In this document: piece after piece, positions 53,251-63,304 of the stretch
Layout of the letters: each line of letters starts with the position of its first letter
Numbering within the stretch: the first letter of the stretch is position 1
Source: an uncultured Pelagibacteraceae bacterium
GTDB taxonomy: Bacteria; Pseudomonadota; Alphaproteobacteria; Pelagibacterales; AG-422-B15
Assembly: GCA_902564025.1 (NCBI GenBank)
Contig: CACEZK010000005.1
Coordinates: 1 to 64,000 of the forward strand
Length of the DNA: 64,000 nucleotides
Direction of reading: 5' to 3'
The notes under the pieces: model-generated
What the model was told of the DNA's origin: nothing
The model's input: the letters and a program-made list of their open reading frames with translations, nothing else
Database searches by the model: none
Position numbers and translations under genes: made by a program

Positions 53251-54055
53251 AAAAACAGCAGTTATTGGAGACCCAATAGATCATAGTCTTTCACCTAAAA
53301 TTCATAATCACTGGATTGAAAGCAAGCAAATTGATGTGGGCGCCTATCAAAAAATAAATGTAAAAAAAGAAAACTTTATAAGGGATGTTGATGGTTTAAT
53401 AGAAGAGGGTTACTACGGTTTAAACGTTACAGTTCCCCTTAAGGAGGACGCATATAAATATTGTGATAACACATCTGATGTTGCAAGAACCCTCAAAGCA
53501 GTCAACACACTCATAGTAAATAAAGATGGTGTTTATGGGGATAACACCGACCCGATTGGCTTTGAAAAATCAATTGCAAACAAAGGCCTAAATAACAAGT
53601 TGTGTTTGGTGCTTGGAGCCGGTGGATCAGCAAGGGCGGTTGTATATGCGCTAACACACATGAAGTGTGAGATTGGTATCTATAATAGAACAAGAGAAAA
53701 CGCAGAGTCGCTTTGCAGTGATCTTGGTGTTGAAGCAACAGTTTTAACAGAAAAGACAATCAGTGAGTTTATCGGATCCTCACATTTAGTTGTTAACACA
53801 ACAAGCTTAGGACAGCAAGAGGGCGAAGAAAACAATTTAATAGACTTTAGTAGTTTAAATTCATCTGCACATGTTTACGATCTTATATATAATCCAAGTA
53901 AGACAACTTTTCTAAGACAGGCCGAAAAAAATGGCTGTACAGTTCAAAATGGACTGGAGATGCTAATCCATCAAGCTGCCCAGTCCTTCAATGTGTGGCA
54001 CGACATAATGCCTGAAATTGATGAGGAATTAATGAGTGTATTGGGGGCTAACTAA
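53240..54055 (+). CDS. aroE: Shikimate dehydrogenase
   Basis: Reduces 3-dehydroshikimate with NADPH. 271 aa from ATG 53240: AVIGDPIDHSLSPKIHNHWI at the N terminus, NVTVPLKEDAYKYCD with the catalytic Lys, GDNTDPIGFE with the Asp, LVLGAGGSARAVVYAL Rossmann motif, NTTSLGQQEG. A TTG three codons earlier is possible but overlaps maf more. The stop and coaE start share one base. Confidence 0.96.
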   Translation: MAHKKTAVIGDPIDHSLSPKIHNHWIESKQIDVGAYQKINVKKENFIRDVDGLIEEGYYGLNVTVPLKEDAYKYCDNTSDVARTLKAVNTLIVNKDGVYGDNTDPIGFEKSIANKGLNNKLCLVLGAGGSARAVVYALTHMKCEIGIYNRTRENAESLCSDLGVEATVLTEKTISEFIGSSHLVVNTTSLGQQEGEENNLIDFSSLNSSAHVYDLIYNPSKTTFLRQAEKNGCTVQNGLEMLIHQAAQSFNVWHDIMPEIDEELMSVLGAN

Positions 54056-54678
54056 TGTTGTTGGTTGGTATAACAGGATCTATTGGAATGGGAAAATCCA
54101 CAGTTGCTCAAATGTTTAAAGAGCACGGTTACGGTGTTTATAATGCTGACGATACAGTTCATTACATCTACGAAAACGATGAAGAGGTTATAGAAAAAGT
54201 AGAGAGACAGTTTCCAGGCTCAACGAAAGATGGTGTAGTCAATCGATTAGCATTAAGAGATATCCTAAATAAAGACCCTGATAAATTTAGAGACCTAGAA
54301 CAAATTGTTCATCCTGTAACAAGGAAATACCAAATAATTTACATAAAAAAATTAATTGAAGAAGGAAAGATGGGTTGTGTTTTAGACATTCCATTACTCT
54401 TTGAAACTGGAGGAGAAAAATATGTAGACGTTTCTGTGGTGGTGACAGCATCTGAAGCAACACAACAATCCAGAGTGGTTTTGGAGAGAAAAGTGCCGTT
54501 AGAAATTTTTAATGCTATTAAAGATCAACAAATGCCAGATAGAGACAAATTAAAAAAAGCAGATTACATCATTTCAACCGATAATAATATTGAAGGTACC
54601 AAATTAGAGGTAAAAGAAGTTGCTGCAAAAATTAAATTGATTAATCCAAAGGCGTGGAATACCTTCTTTAATCAATGA
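54055..54678 (+). CDS. coaE: Dephospho-CoA kinase
   Basis: Final step of CoA synthesis. 207 aa with P-loop GITGSIGMGKSTVAQMF, NADDTVHYIY, IVHPVTRKY, VLDIPLLFETGGEKYVDVSVVV (in part) and a lid region with multiple Arg. It overlaps dnaQ by 4 nt. Confidence 0.96.
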   Translation: MLLVGITGSIGMGKSTVAQMFKEHGYGVYNADDTVHYIYENDEEVIEKVERQFPGSTKDGVVNRLALRDILNKDPDKFRDLEQIVHPVTRKYQIIYIKKLIEEGKMGCVLDIPLLFETGGEKYVDVSVVVTASEATQQSRVVLERKVPLEIFNAIKDQQMPDRDKLKKADYIISTDNNIEGTKLEVKEVAAKIKLINPKAWNTFFNQ

Positions 54679-55385
54679 GACAAGTCGTACTTGATACAGA
54701 AACCACCGGACTAAGGCCTTCAGAGGGTCACAGAGTCATTGAAATTGCTGCAATAGAAATAATTGATTATCTACCCACCGGTAAAACATATCAACAATAT
54801 ATTAATCCTCAGCGAGATGTGCCTGATTCATCATTTAAGGTGCATGGATTGAGCTACGAATTTTTAAAAGACAAACCTTTGTTCGAGCATATTGTATCAG
54901 AGTTCTTAGAATTTTTAGGTGCGGACCCAATTATTGCTCACAATGTGGACTTTGATGTTGGTTTCTTAAATTACGAGCTTAATACTTGTGGCAAAGAATC
55001 CCTTAAAAACAATAAAATAGACACCGTCTCGATTGCTAGAGAAAAATTTCCTGGCCAGAGTGTTTCACTTGATGCGCTCTGTAAAAGATTTGCCATTGAT
55101 AACAAGCAGAGAGAAAAACATTCAGCTACAATTGATACCGAGCTCCTAGCCCGTGTGTACATAGAACTAATGGATGCTCGCGAACCAAGCCTGGATCTAA
55201 GCTCCAGGTCAGTAACGGTGAACTCTACCTCATCTTTTGACACTGAAAAGATCAAGAATAGAAATTTAGCACCTCGGATTTCTGATCAAGAAAAAAAACT
55301 GCATGAAGAATTTATTCAAACATTAGGCGAGCACTCTATTTGGAAAAAAATTAATCAATCTAAAAATAATCAAACAAGTGAATAA
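54675..55385 (+). CDS. dnaQ: DNA polymerase III epsilon subunit (3'-5' proofreading exonuclease)
   Basis: DEDDh exonuclease, 236 aa: ExoI VLDTETTGL, ExoII AHNVDFDVGFLNYEL, ExoIII HSATIDTELLARVYIEL. The C-terminal tail beyond ~180 would carry the polymerase-binding segment. It overlaps the Nudix gene by 8 nt. Confidence 0.94.
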   Translation: MRQVVLDTETTGLRPSEGHRVIEIAAIEIIDYLPTGKTYQQYINPQRDVPDSSFKVHGLSYEFLKDKPLFEHIVSEFLEFLGADPIIAHNVDFDVGFLNYELNTCGKESLKNNKIDTVSIAREKFPGQSVSLDALCKRFAIDNKQREKHSATIDTELLARVYIELMDAREPSLDLSSRSVTVNSTSSFDTEKIKNRNLAPRISDQEKKLHEEFIQTLGEHSIWKKINQSKNNQTSE

Positions 55386-56190
55386 CAAGATTAATCATAC
55401 TCCTAGCGATAACGGCAATTATCAACAAGTGCCTACGTCAGCCGCATCAGTGTTGCTTATACGAGACACCAACCAGCGGATAGAAGTGTTTATGATTAAA
55501 AGATCGATGAAAACAAATTTTGGCGGTGTATGGGTATTTCCAGGGGGTAAAATTGACAATGAAGATATCTCTAATAATTATTTAAAATACAGCCCTCGTC
55601 TTGATGATGCCTTGGCATCTGAAAGACTTGGATTAAAAAAAAATGGCCTTTCATATTGGGCTGCATGTATCAGGGAGTGCTTTGAGGAAAGTGGAATTCT
55701 ACTTGCGAATAAAAAGGGAGTAAATTTAAAAAATACTGTTCTCAACAAGGATGATCTAAAAATAATAGATCAATACAAAAGCAAAATTCTAAAAGGTGAA
55801 AATATTTTTTATGAAATGATAGACACTTTAAATCTAGAATTAGCAACAAATGAACTTGCATATATTTCACACTGGGTTACTCCAAAAATAGAGAAAAGAA
55901 GATACAGCACTAGATTTTTTATAGCCCGTACAACCGATCAGGTAGCCGTACACGATGGAGTGGAGGGAGTTGAAAGCAAATGGATTAATCCTGAAGAAGC
56001 CCTTCAAGAGAGTAAATCTGGAAATTTTCCTATGATTATGCCAACAATAAAAAATCTTGAGATGATTTGTGGTTTCAACGATACTGCTGAGCTCTTGTCT
56101 ACTATGAACAACAAAAATAAAAGTGACATACCTAATGTTGAGCCAGTTTTTGAAATTGTGGACGGTGAACCTAAATTAGTTCGCTATTAA
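55378..56190 (+). CDS. Nudix hydrolase, NUDT19-like
   Basis: A 270-aa Nudix protein, longer than minimal family members and like the acyl-CoA-diphosphatase/NUDT19 branch. ASVLLIRDTNQRIEVFMIKR, VWVFPGGKIDNED and the Nudix helix AACIRECFEESGILLA give the GX5EX7REUXEEXGU pattern with an insert of about 40 residues between the first Gly and the REXXEE segment. TRFFIARTTDQVAVHDGVEGVESKWINP follows. Start is GTG 55378. The substrate could be CoA derivatives, which would fit its coaE neighbour, but that is inference. Confidence 0.85.
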   Translation: MNNKINHTPSDNGNYQQVPTSAASVLLIRDTNQRIEVFMIKRSMKTNFGGVWVFPGGKIDNEDISNNYLKYSPRLDDALASERLGLKKNGLSYWAACIRECFEESGILLANKKGVNLKNTVLNKDDLKIIDQYKSKILKGENIFYEMIDTLNLELATNELAYISHWVTPKIEKRRYSTRFFIARTTDQVAVHDGVEGVESKWINPEEALQESKSGNFPMIMPTIKNLEMICGFNDTAELLSTMNNKNKSDIPNVEPVFEIVDGEPKLVRY

Positions 56191-56609
56191 TTATTACTTG
56201 TTTTCTTTTTATAAAGTTCAGCAAAGTTCACAGGGTCTAACATAAGTGGTGGTAAAGCACCATCAGCATGTAAGTCGTAAATAATTCTTCTTGCAAATGG
56301 AAAAAGTTGTCTCGGACATTCTACTAGTAAGTAAGCTTCCTTAACATCGTCAGTAAGATTTTCAATTTCAAATATTCCAACGTACTTTAGGTCTACGATA
56401 TACAAACTCTGATTCGCGCGTGAAGCATTTACACTCACGTTTAGCTCGACTTCATAAATATTGGTATCTTTTTTATTTTGTGCTTTGACATCAACATTTG
56501 CATTAATATTGGGTCGATCGCTACCTGGTTGAAATGATCCTGGTCCATTAGGATTTTCAAATGATAAGTCTCTAATAAATTGTGTGATAATTTTTGTTTT
56601 TACATCCAC
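56187..56609 (-). CDS. secB: Protein-export chaperone SecB
   Basis: Tetrameric chaperone that keeps preproteins unfolded for SecA. 140 aa: FIRDLSFENPNGP at the N terminus, DVKAQNKKDTNIYEVELNVSV, VECPRQLFPFARRIIYDL and GALPPLMLDPVNFAELY are all diagnostic. It converges on the Nudix gene with a shared TTAA. Confidence 0.97.
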   Translation of the reverse strand: MDVKTKIITQFIRDLSFENPNGPGSFQPGSDRPNINANVDVKAQNKKDTNIYEVELNVSVNASRANQSLYIVDLKYVGIFEIENLTDDVKEAYLLVECPRQLFPFARRIIYDLHADGALPPLMLDPVNFAELYKKKTSNN

Positions 56610-56611
56610 TA

Positions 56612-57040
56612 TTATTTTTCCTCTTCATCAATATCAATGAATTCACCCTCAATGGTATTTTTATTCTGATTACTTTGCTTACCATATCTAGAAAGAATAT
56701 AACTTGCTACTAACTTTATGAAAATTATTCTAGTGAATGGTATCAATCCTAGAAAACCTAAAGCATCAGTAAAAAATCCAGGAGTAATTAAAAGAATACC
56801 AGAGATAAGGATGACTAGCCCTTCAAACATCGTCTGAACAGGTGTTTCTAAATTTTGCAATTGAAACGTTAACTTTTGAAATGCGCTTATTCCTTGCTGA
56901 CGGACAAAAAATACACCCACAATTGCAGTGATGAATATAAGTATTATGGTGTAGAACGATCCAATAATGCTCCCAATTTCAATAAATAAACTAATTTCAA
57001 TGATTGGGATAAGTATAAAAAGTACAATAAATAAAAACAA
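56612..57040 (-). CDS. fxsA: FxsA family membrane protein
   Basis: A 142-aa protein with three hydrophobic segments: FLFIVLFILIPIIEISLFIE, YTIILIFITAIVGVFFVRQQG, and GLVILISGILLITPGFFTDALGFLGLIPF (in part). The ITPGFFTDALGF motif is the FxsA signature. E. coli FxsA relieves F-exclusion of phage T7; the general role is unknown. It precedes secB, with three bases between. Confidence 0.9.
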   Translation of the reverse strand: MFLFIVLFILIPIIEISLFIEIGSIIGSFYTIILIFITAIVGVFFVRQQGISAFQKLTFQLQNLETPVQTMFEGLVILISGILLITPGFFTDALGFLGLIPFTRIIFIKLVASYILSRYGKQSNQNKNTIEGEFIDIDEEEK

Positions 57041-57107
57041 AATAAGTAAGTAATTGTTGAAAGTTTAGTTTAAATACCTAAATAAGGACTCTATAATATT
57101 TAACTAT

Positions 57108-57722
57108 ATGAGTGAAGCATTTCAATATATTGATATTCTAATCCTAGCGATAATAGCAGGAATAGTTCTTTTGCGCCTTAGAAGTGTTCTTGGAAGGCGA
57201 ACTGGCCACGAAAAAACAGATAAAACTTCATATAACTATGAAACTCCTCAACAATCTTCAGAAGAAAAAATTGTAACTATCGAACCAAAAGTTTCTTCAG
57301 GTTCAAGAGAAGACGGTTGGTTTGATAAAGATGATTTTTTACGCGGTGCATCAAACGCGTATGAAACGATCGTCACAAATTTTGAAAATGGTAATAAAGA
57401 TGCCCTTAAGCCTTTGCTATCTAATGAAGTGTTAAGTAGCTTTACGTCAGTAATAGATGAACGAAACAGTAAAAACGAAACTGTAGAATTTAATTTTATA
57501 GGTATAGAAAAATCTGAAATTGTTCATAAAGATCTGAAAAAAAATCCTATGGAAGTAACAGTGAGATTTATTTCAGAAATGATTACATGTATTAAAAACA
57601 GTAAAGATGAAGTAATTTCAGGAAGCCTTAATCAGGTGCAAAAAATTACAGACGTTTGGACTTTTGAAAAAATAAAAGATAAAAAAACTTCTAATTGGTT
57701 ATTAACCGCGACCTCTGATTAA
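57108..57722 (+). CDS. Tim44/TimA-like membrane-anchored protein
   Basis: A 204-aa protein: one N-terminal transmembrane helix (IDILILAIIAGIVLLRLRSVLG), a disordered linker, then a Tim44-like domain (residues ~70-203) starting FDKDDFLRGASNAYETIVTNFENG. In alphaproteobacteria this family (Tim44-related TimA) is placed next to FxsA and SecB and may help export or membrane assembly, but activity is not established. Confidence 0.88.
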   Translation: MSEAFQYIDILILAIIAGIVLLRLRSVLGRRTGHEKTDKTSYNYETPQQSSEEKIVTIEPKVSSGSREDGWFDKDDFLRGASNAYETIVTNFENGNKDALKPLLSNEVLSSFTSVIDERNSKNETVEFNFIGIEKSEIVHKDLKKNPMEVTVRFISEMITCIKNSKDEVISGSLNQVQKITDVWTFEKIKDKKTSNWLLTATSD

Positions 57723-58147
57723 TTAATCAAATACTTATTTAACTTTTCTTTTATATTGTCTGGAATTTTAGAAGACTTCATACTTTCTTGGTCTGTATTA
57801 ACCCAAGTAATAACTGCTTCATTTATAATTTCATCGGATCCAGATCTATAAATTTCTTGTGTAAAAGTCATACTCGAGTTTCCGAGTTTTTTTATTCCTG
57901 TGTAAACTTCGAGCTGATCGTTTAATCTTGCAGGACTTTTAAAATTCATTTGCACACCAACCGTGTGAAAATCGTTATTAGTCTTTTTTACATATTCGTC
58001 CTGATCAAAACAATCTTCGAGCATCTCACTGAGAGAAATGTCAAAATATGTTAAATAATGTGAATTATAAACTATTCTCTGACAATCAACTTCTGAGTAA
58101 CGAACCTTTATCTTGTTTAAATGAGTTTTTTTTGTTTTCAGTGACAT
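57719..58147 (-). CDS. Acyl-CoA thioesterase (4HBT hotdog fold)
   Basis: A 142-aa hotdog protein: IKVRYSEVDCQRIVYNSHYLTYFD carries the catalytic Asp (EVD) and the N-Y motif of the 4-hydroxybenzoyl-CoA thioesterase/YbgC class. QLEVYTGIKKLGNSSMTFTQEIYR follows. The substrate is uncertain. It starts 5 bases after the hslU stop on the same strand and may be co-transcribed with hslVU. Confidence 0.86.
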   Translation of the reverse strand: MSLKTKKTHLNKIKVRYSEVDCQRIVYNSHYLTYFDISLSEMLEDCFDQDEYVKKTNNDFHTVGVQMNFKSPARLNDQLEVYTGIKKLGNSSMTFTQEIYRSGSDEIINEAVITWVNTDQESMKSSKIPDNIKEKLNKYLIN

Positions 58148-58152
58148 AAAAA

Positions 58153-59457
58153 TTAGAGAATGTACTTGGAAAGATCAGTATCTTTAGATAACTCATTCAC
58201 GTTATCTTTAACGTAGTTTGCATCAATTGTAATTTTTTCTCCACCTTTATCTGCTGCAGAGAAACTGATATCTTCTAACACCCTCTCAAGAATGGTATGC
58301 AAACGACGAGCGCCAATATTTTCTATAGTTGAGTTTATATTCACAGCTAAGGTTGCTATGGCATCGATTCCGTCCTCACTAAAGCTTATTTTTACATCTT
58401 CAGTACCCATCAGTGCCTCATACTGTTTTATCAAGCTATATTTGGGTTCTGTCAGGATACGTTTAAAGTCCTCTTGTGAGAGTGCTTTGAGATTAACCCT
58501 TATTGGTAATCTGCCCTGTAATTCTGGCAATAGATCAGATGGTTTTGACAGTTGAAAGGCTCCAGAAGCTATAAAAAGTATATGATCAGTCTTGATTGTT
58601 CCGTGTTTAGTATTAACTGTTGTTCCCTCAATTAAAGGTAACAAATCTCTTTGAACACCTTCCCTTGAAACATCACCACCAACCCTTTCACTTCTTGCGC
58701 AAACTTTGTCTATTTCATCAATAAATACAATTCCATTGTCTTCGACTGCTTTTTTTGCCTCATTCACAATGTGATCAGTATCAATTAATTTATCTGACTC
58801 TTCATTAACCAAGATCTCATAAGAGTCGGCAACTGTTGTTTTTTTCTTTTTAGTTTTTGGTCCCATAGCTTTACCAAGCATATCGTTTAGATTTATCATT
58901 CCTATACCAGCACCTTGTCCACCTTGAAGGTCGATTGTTGGAAATGATCCGGTATCTTGAACAGCTATTTCAATTTCTTTTTCATTGAGCTCATTATTTC
59001 TAAGTTTTTTTCTGAAACTTTCTCTTGTAGCAGGCCCAGATCCTGGTCCAACTAAAGCATCTAGTACACGTTCTTCAGCAGCTAATTGTGCTTTTGCCTT
59101 TACTTCTTTTCTTTTTATCTCACGAACCATTGTAATTGCTATTTCAATCAAATCACGAACAATAGATTCAACATCTCTACCTACATAACCAACTTCTGTA
59201 AATTTTGTTGCTTCAACTTTTATAAACGGTGCTTGTGCTAATTTTGAGAGCCTTCTGGAAATTTCAGTTTTACCAATTCCAGTAGGACCAATCATTAAAA
59301 TATTTTTTGGAAGAACCTCTTCTCTCATATCCTCTGGTAATTGCTGACGTCGCCAACGATTCCTTAATGCTATGGCTACAGATTTTTTTGCATCATCTTG
59401 GCCAATAATATATCTATCAAGTTCGGAAACAATTTCCCTTGGTGAAAATGCCTGCAT
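58153..59457 (-). CDS. hslU: HslU ATPase of the HslVU protease
   Basis: AAA+ unfoldase feeding HslV. 434 aa: [34 protein letters not shown] (in part) at the N terminus, [19 protein letters not shown] Walker [19 protein letters not shown] pore region with [13 protein letters not shown] Walker B, and the C-terminal DLSKYIL tail that inserts into HslV. It begins three bases downstream of hslV. Confidence 0.98.
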   Translation of the reverse strand: MQAFSPREIVSELDRYIIGQDDAKKSVAIALRNRWRRQQLPEDMREEVLPKNILMIGPTGIGKTEISRRLSKLAQAPFIKVEATKFTEVGYVGRDVESIVRDLIEIAITMVREIKRKEVKAKAQLAAEERVLDALVGPGSGPATRESFRKKLRNNELNEKEIEIAVQDTGSFPTIDLQGGQGAGIGMINLNDMLGKAMGPKTKKKKTTVADSYEILVNEESDKLIDTDHIVNEAKKAVEDNGIVFIDEIDKVCARSERVGGDVSREGVQRDLLPLIEGTTVNTKHGTIKTDHILFIASGAFQLSKPSDLLPELQGRLPIRVNLKALSQEDFKRILTEPKYSLIKQYEALMGTEDVKISFSEDGIDAIATLAVNINSTIENIGARRLHTILERVLEDISFSAADKGGEKITIDANYVKDNVNELSKDTDLSKYIL

Positions 59458-59460
59458 TAT

Positions 59461-60012
59461 CTAATACTCAATTTTTTCAAGTGTAACATTGCTGTTTGTG
59501 AAAACACAAATTTCGCCAGCAATTTTTAGTGACTTTAAAGCAATTTCCTCAGCGGTAAGATCAGTATCAATCAGCGCTTTAGCAGCGGATAGTGCATAAT
59601 TACCACCGCTACCAATTCCAATAATTGACCCTTCAGGGTCTAACACATCACCCATTCCAGTAATTAGAAGTGAAGTAGAAGAGTCTGCAACTGTAAGAAG
59701 TGCTTCTAGGCGCCTTAAATATTTGTCGGTACGCCAATCTTTCGCCAGTTCAACACATGCTCTGGTAAGCTGTTTAGGATGCTTTTCTAGTTTCGCTTCC
59801 AGTCTTTCAAATAAAGTAAATGCATCTGCAGTTGCTCCGGCAAAACCAGCGATAACACTACCATCACCTATTTTTCTAACCTTTTGGGCAGTTCCTTTAA
59901 TGACTGTATTTCCAAGACTAACTTGTCCGTCTCCCGCGACAACAACCTGATTACCTTTTCTTACACTAATAATAGTTGTGCCGTGCCATGATTGACTTTG
60001 TTGATTTTCCAT
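59461..60012 (-). CDS. hslV: HslV peptidase subunit
   Basis: Threonine protease, 183 aa. The catalytic Thr is exposed after processing at [12 protein letters not shown], leaving an 11-residue propeptide. Further motifs: [30 protein letters not shown] and [11 protein letters not shown]. Divergent from hisB across 115 bp (60013-60127), which appears to contain only promoters. Confidence 0.98.
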   Translation of the reverse strand: MENQQSQSWHGTTIISVRKGNQVVVAGDGQVSLGNTVIKGTAQKVRKIGDGSVIAGFAGATADAFTLFERLEAKLEKHPKQLTRACVELAKDWRTDKYLRRLEALLTVADSSTSLLITGMGDVLDPEGSIIGIGSGGNYALSAAKALIDTDLTAEEIALKSLKIAGEICVFTNSNVTLEKIEY

Positions 60013-60127
60013 GTTGTATGTTATGTGGCTATTTATTTATTAACTTCAAGCCCTGACTTTTCATTAAAAATTACATTTTTTATAGATAATTCAGTGATTT
60101 ATTGATAGAAACCGACTGGATTTTGTT

Positions 60128-60727
60128 ATGAGAACAGCAGAGTATAAAAGAGACACGAAAGAAACCTCTATCTCTGTCGATATTAATATCGACGGAACAG
60201 GTAAGTACGATATCAAGACTGGCATAGGATTTCTTGACCACATGCTTGAACAACTGTCAAAGCACTCACTGATTGATATGAAGATAAAAGCAACAGGAGA
60301 TACTCACATTGATTATCACCATACAACTGAGGATACAGGCATTGCAATTGGCGAATGTTTATCAAAAGCATTAGGTAATCGACAAGGTATTACACGTTAT
60401 GCGCACTCATATATTCCCATGGATGAAACGTTATCAAGAGTTGCGCTTGATCTATCAAATAGACCTTATTTAATTTGGAAAGTAAAATTTAGTGCTCCTA
60501 AGATAACATCTTCTCAAGGTGACTTTGATACTGAATTATTTAAAGAATGGTTCCAAGCTTTCGCACAAGCAAGTGGAACAACATTACATGTGGAAAATAT
60601 TCATGGAGAAAACAACCATCATATAATTGAATCTTGCTTTAAGGCTTTGGCAAGAAGTTTAAGAAATGCTGTTGCAATTAATGAGCGAGAAGGAATGAAC
60701 ATTCCTTCTACCAAAGGACAACTTTAA
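60128..60727 (+). CDS. hisB: Imidazoleglycerol-phosphate dehydratase
   Basis: Sixth step of histidine synthesis. 199 aa, monofunctional (no phosphatase domain). It has [35 protein letters not shown] (metal-binding HHxxE), and [22 protein letters not shown], the second HHxxE. First gene of the his operon here, with bcp inserted next. Confidence 0.98.
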   Translation: MRTAEYKRDTKETSISVDINIDGTGKYDIKTGIGFLDHMLEQLSKHSLIDMKIKATGDTHIDYHHTTEDTGIAIGECLSKALGNRQGITRYAHSYIPMDETLSRVALDLSNRPYLIWKVKFSAPKITSSQGDFDTELFKEWFQAFAQASGTTLHVENIHGENNHHIIESCFKALARSLRNAVAINEREGMNIPSTKGQL

Positions 60728-60729
60728 CA

Positions 60730-61188
60730 ATGATTAAAGAAGGCCAAAAGTTACCTTCATTCAAACTTAAAAATCAGAAAGATGAAGAAGTTAAATTTCC
60801 TACAAAAGAGGACACGGTAATTTATTTTTATCCTAAAGCGGATACTCCAGGTTGTACAAAAGAGTCTTGTGATTTCCAAAACAATCTTCGAAAGCTAAAC
60901 AATCTAAAGGTAAGAGTTTATGGTATATCCAAAGATACCGTTCAAAAACAAAACAAATTTGCTGAAAAATACAAATTAAAATTTGATCTTCTTTCTGATG
61001 AGAGTGATAAAATCTGCGAAAAATTTGGTGTATGGATTAAAAAAAGTATGTATGGCAGAACGTACAAGGGCATAGATAGATCTACATTTCTTATTATGAA
61101 AGGCAAGGTCGTAAAGGTATGGAGAAAAGTGAAAGTAAATAATCATGTAGAGGAAGTTATTGATACTATTAAACAAATGAATAAATGA
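60730..61188 (+). CDS. bcp: Thiol peroxidase / peroxiredoxin (Bcp, PrxQ family)
   Basis: A 152-aa PrxQ-type peroxiredoxin: TVIYFYPKADTPGCTKESCDFQN carries peroxidatic Cys42 and resolving Cys47 (the C-x4-C of two-Cys PrxQ enzymes; quoted in part), and YGRTYKGIDRSTFLIM gives the conserved Arg. Reduces hydroperoxides via thioredoxin. Unusually, it sits inside the his operon between hisB and hisH, overlapping hisH by 4 nt. Confidence 0.93.
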   Translation: MIKEGQKLPSFKLKNQKDEEVKFPTKEDTVIYFYPKADTPGCTKESCDFQNNLRKLNNLKVRVYGISKDTVQKQNKFAEKYKLKFDLLSDESDKICEKFGVWIKKSMYGRTYKGIDRSTFLIMKGKVVKVWRKVKVNNHVEEVIDTIKQMNK

Positions 61189-61823
61189 AGTTAGTAATTA
61201 TCAACTACGGCTCAGGAAATTTACATTCAGTACACAAGGCATTTGAAGCCGTAAACAATAACTTAGAAAATCCATATGAAATTATTGTTACAAACACACC
61301 ATTTGAAATATTAAACGCCGATAAATTAGTTCTCCCTGGAGTTGGAGCTTTTCAAGACTGTAAGAACGCAATTCACAAAATAGACGGTCTATTTGAAAGT
61401 CTTGAACAAGTGGTAATTGGCGAAAAAAAAGCTTTTATGGGCATTTGTGTTGGAATGCAATTACTAGCAGAAAAATCCTTAGAATTTGGTGAATGTGAGG
61501 GCTTTGGATGGATACCCGGAGAAGTAATCAAGATCGAGGCTCCAGCTGATTATAAAATTCCACACATGGGATGGAATGAAGTCACTTTTCGCAATCATGA
61601 ATTATTGAATAATATTTCACAAAATACTGATTTTTATTTTGTGCACAGTTACTACTTTAGAACTCAAAAAAATGAAAATTGTATTGCAACTACAAAATAT
61701 CCAAATCCAATTACTGCAGCAGTACTCAAGGAAAATATTTTTGGTACACAATTTCATCCAGAAAAAAGTCATAATAACGGAAAACAAATAATTACAAACT
61801 TTCTCGAGTGGGAACCTTCATGA
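61185..61823 (+). CDS. hisH: Imidazole glycerol phosphate synthase, glutaminase subunit
   Basis: Class I GATase that feeds ammonia to HisF. 212 aa: VIINYGSGNLHSVHKAFEAV, LPGVGAFQDC, MGICVGMQLLAEKS with the nucleophile Cys, and FGTQFHPEKS with His and Glu. Overlaps hisA by 4 nt (ATGA). Confidence 0.97.
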   Translation: MKLVIINYGSGNLHSVHKAFEAVNNNLENPYEIIVTNTPFEILNADKLVLPGVGAFQDCKNAIHKIDGLFESLEQVVIGEKKAFMGICVGMQLLAEKSLEFGECEGFGWIPGEVIKIEAPADYKIPHMGWNEVTFRNHELLNNISQNTDFYFVHSYYFRTQKNENCIATTKYPNPITAAVLKENIFGTQFHPEKSHNNGKQIITNFLEWEPS

Positions 61824-62542
61824 TTTTATTTCCAGCAATTGACTTAAAAGACGGTAAATGTGTAAGATTAATACAAGGTGATTTTACACAATCTACAACA
61901 TACAATGAGTCACCGTTAGAACAGGCTAAAATTTTTGAAGACTCTGGAGTGGAATATTTGCATTGCGTTGACCTAGATGGTGCGCTTAAGGGCAATTTTG
62001 AAAATATTAAATCTATTGAGCAAATAAAAAAAAATACGAATCTTAGGATTCAGTTCGGTGGCGGAGTAAGGAATATAGAAAGAGTTGAAAGACTCATTAA
62101 TATTGGTGTTAATAATGTTATTATCGGAACATCAGTGTTTGAAAATAAAACTTTTTTTGAGAAATCAGTTTGCAATTATCCTAATAAAATTTCAATCGCT
62201 CTCGACATTAAGCAGAACCAAATTGCTACAAAAGGCTGGAAAGAGGTAAAAGATTTACAAATTTCTGATTTTTTAAAAAGTATAGAAGATCTTAATATCA
62301 ACTCAATAATAATTACTGACGTTATGAGGGATGGCATGAAGCAAGGAATTAACTTTGAAATGCTAGAAAATGTAATGGTTCAAACAAAAATTGACTGTGT
62401 TGCATCAGGCGGGGTATCAAATATCTCGGACCTTATTAACCTAAAGAAAAAAAATTACTCACAAATAAAAGGTGTAATTGTAGGTAAAGCAATTTATGAC
62501 AAAAATATTGATATTGCTGAGGCATTAAAGATAGTTAGATAG
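61820..62542 (+). CDS. hisA: ProFAR isomerase (HisA)
   Basis: TIM-barrel isomerase of the fourth step of histidine synthesis. 240 aa from ATG 61820: [16 protein letters not shown] with the catalytic Asp, [32 protein letters not shown] with the second Asp, and [12 protein letters not shown] 12 nt upstream is an alternative; ATG is chosen because it makes the usual ATGA overlap with hisH. Confidence 0.96.
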   Translation: MILFPAIDLKDGKCVRLIQGDFTQSTTYNESPLEQAKIFEDSGVEYLHCVDLDGALKGNFENIKSIEQIKKNTNLRIQFGGGVRNIERVERLINIGVNNVIIGTSVFENKTFFEKSVCNYPNKISIALDIKQNQIATKGWKEVKDLQISDFLKSIEDLNINSIIITDVMRDGMKQGINFEMLENVMVQTKIDCVASGGVSNISDLINLKKKNYSQIKGVIVGKAIYDKNIDIAEALKIVR

Positions 62543-62543
62543 A

Positions 62544-63302
62544 ATGCTAAAAAAAAGAATCATACCCTGCTTAGATGTTGATCGAGGGAGAGTTGTTAAA
62601 GGCGTCAATTTTGTTGACTTAATTGATGCTGGTGATCCTGTTGAACAAGCAAAAATCTATAATTCTGAGGGAGCTGATGAACTTTGTTTTCTAGATATAA
62701 CTGCATCAAGTGACGAAAGAGAAACCCTCTTTGAAGTTGTAAAAAAAACTGCTGAAAATTGTTTCATACCACTCACTGTAGGTGGAGGTGTCAGGACCAT
62801 TGATGATATATCTCGTTTGCTTCACCATGGAGCAGATAAAGTGTCTATAAATACAGCTGCAGTTGAAAACATTGACCTGGTTGCAAAAGCAGCAAAGAAA
62901 TATGGTTCCTCAACAATAGTTATAGCAGTGGATGCAAAAAAAAATGGAGATAAAAGTTGGAATATATTTACCCATGGTGGAAGAAAGCCCACAGATATTG
63001 ATGCACTAGAATACTGTATTGAAGTAGCTAATTTAGGAGCTGGTGAAATACTATTAACTTCAATGGACAGAGATGGAACAAAAATAGGATTTGACAATGA
63101 ATTATTGAGTAATGTCTCGTCCTCTATTGATATTCCTGTTATTGCTTCAGGCGGCGTTGGAAACCTTGAGCACTTTGCTGAAGGGGTATTAGAGGGGGGA
63201 GCTAGCGCTCTATTAGCTGCTTCTATTTTTCATTTCGGAGAATATAGTATTAAAGATGTAAAAACATATCTTGCTGAACAAAATATAGCAGTTAGGATTT
63301 AA
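62544..63302 (+). CDS. hisF: Imidazole glycerol phosphate synthase, cyclase subunit
   Basis: Cyclase partner of HisH. 252 aa with [20 protein letters not shown] (catalytic Asp11), [35 protein letters not shown] with the second Asp, [15 protein letters not shown] and [11 protein letters not shown]. Starts one base after hisA. Confidence 0.98.
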   Translation: MLKKRIIPCLDVDRGRVVKGVNFVDLIDAGDPVEQAKIYNSEGADELCFLDITASSDERETLFEVVKKTAENCFIPLTVGGGVRTIDDISRLLHHGADKVSINTAAVENIDLVAKAAKKYGSSTIVIAVDAKKNGDKSWNIFTHGGRKPTDIDALEYCIEVANLGAGEILLTSMDRDGTKIGFDNELLSNVSSSIDIPVIASGGVGNLEHFAEGVLEGGASALLAASIFHFGEYSIKDVKTYLAEQNIAVRI

Positions 63303-63304
63303 TT

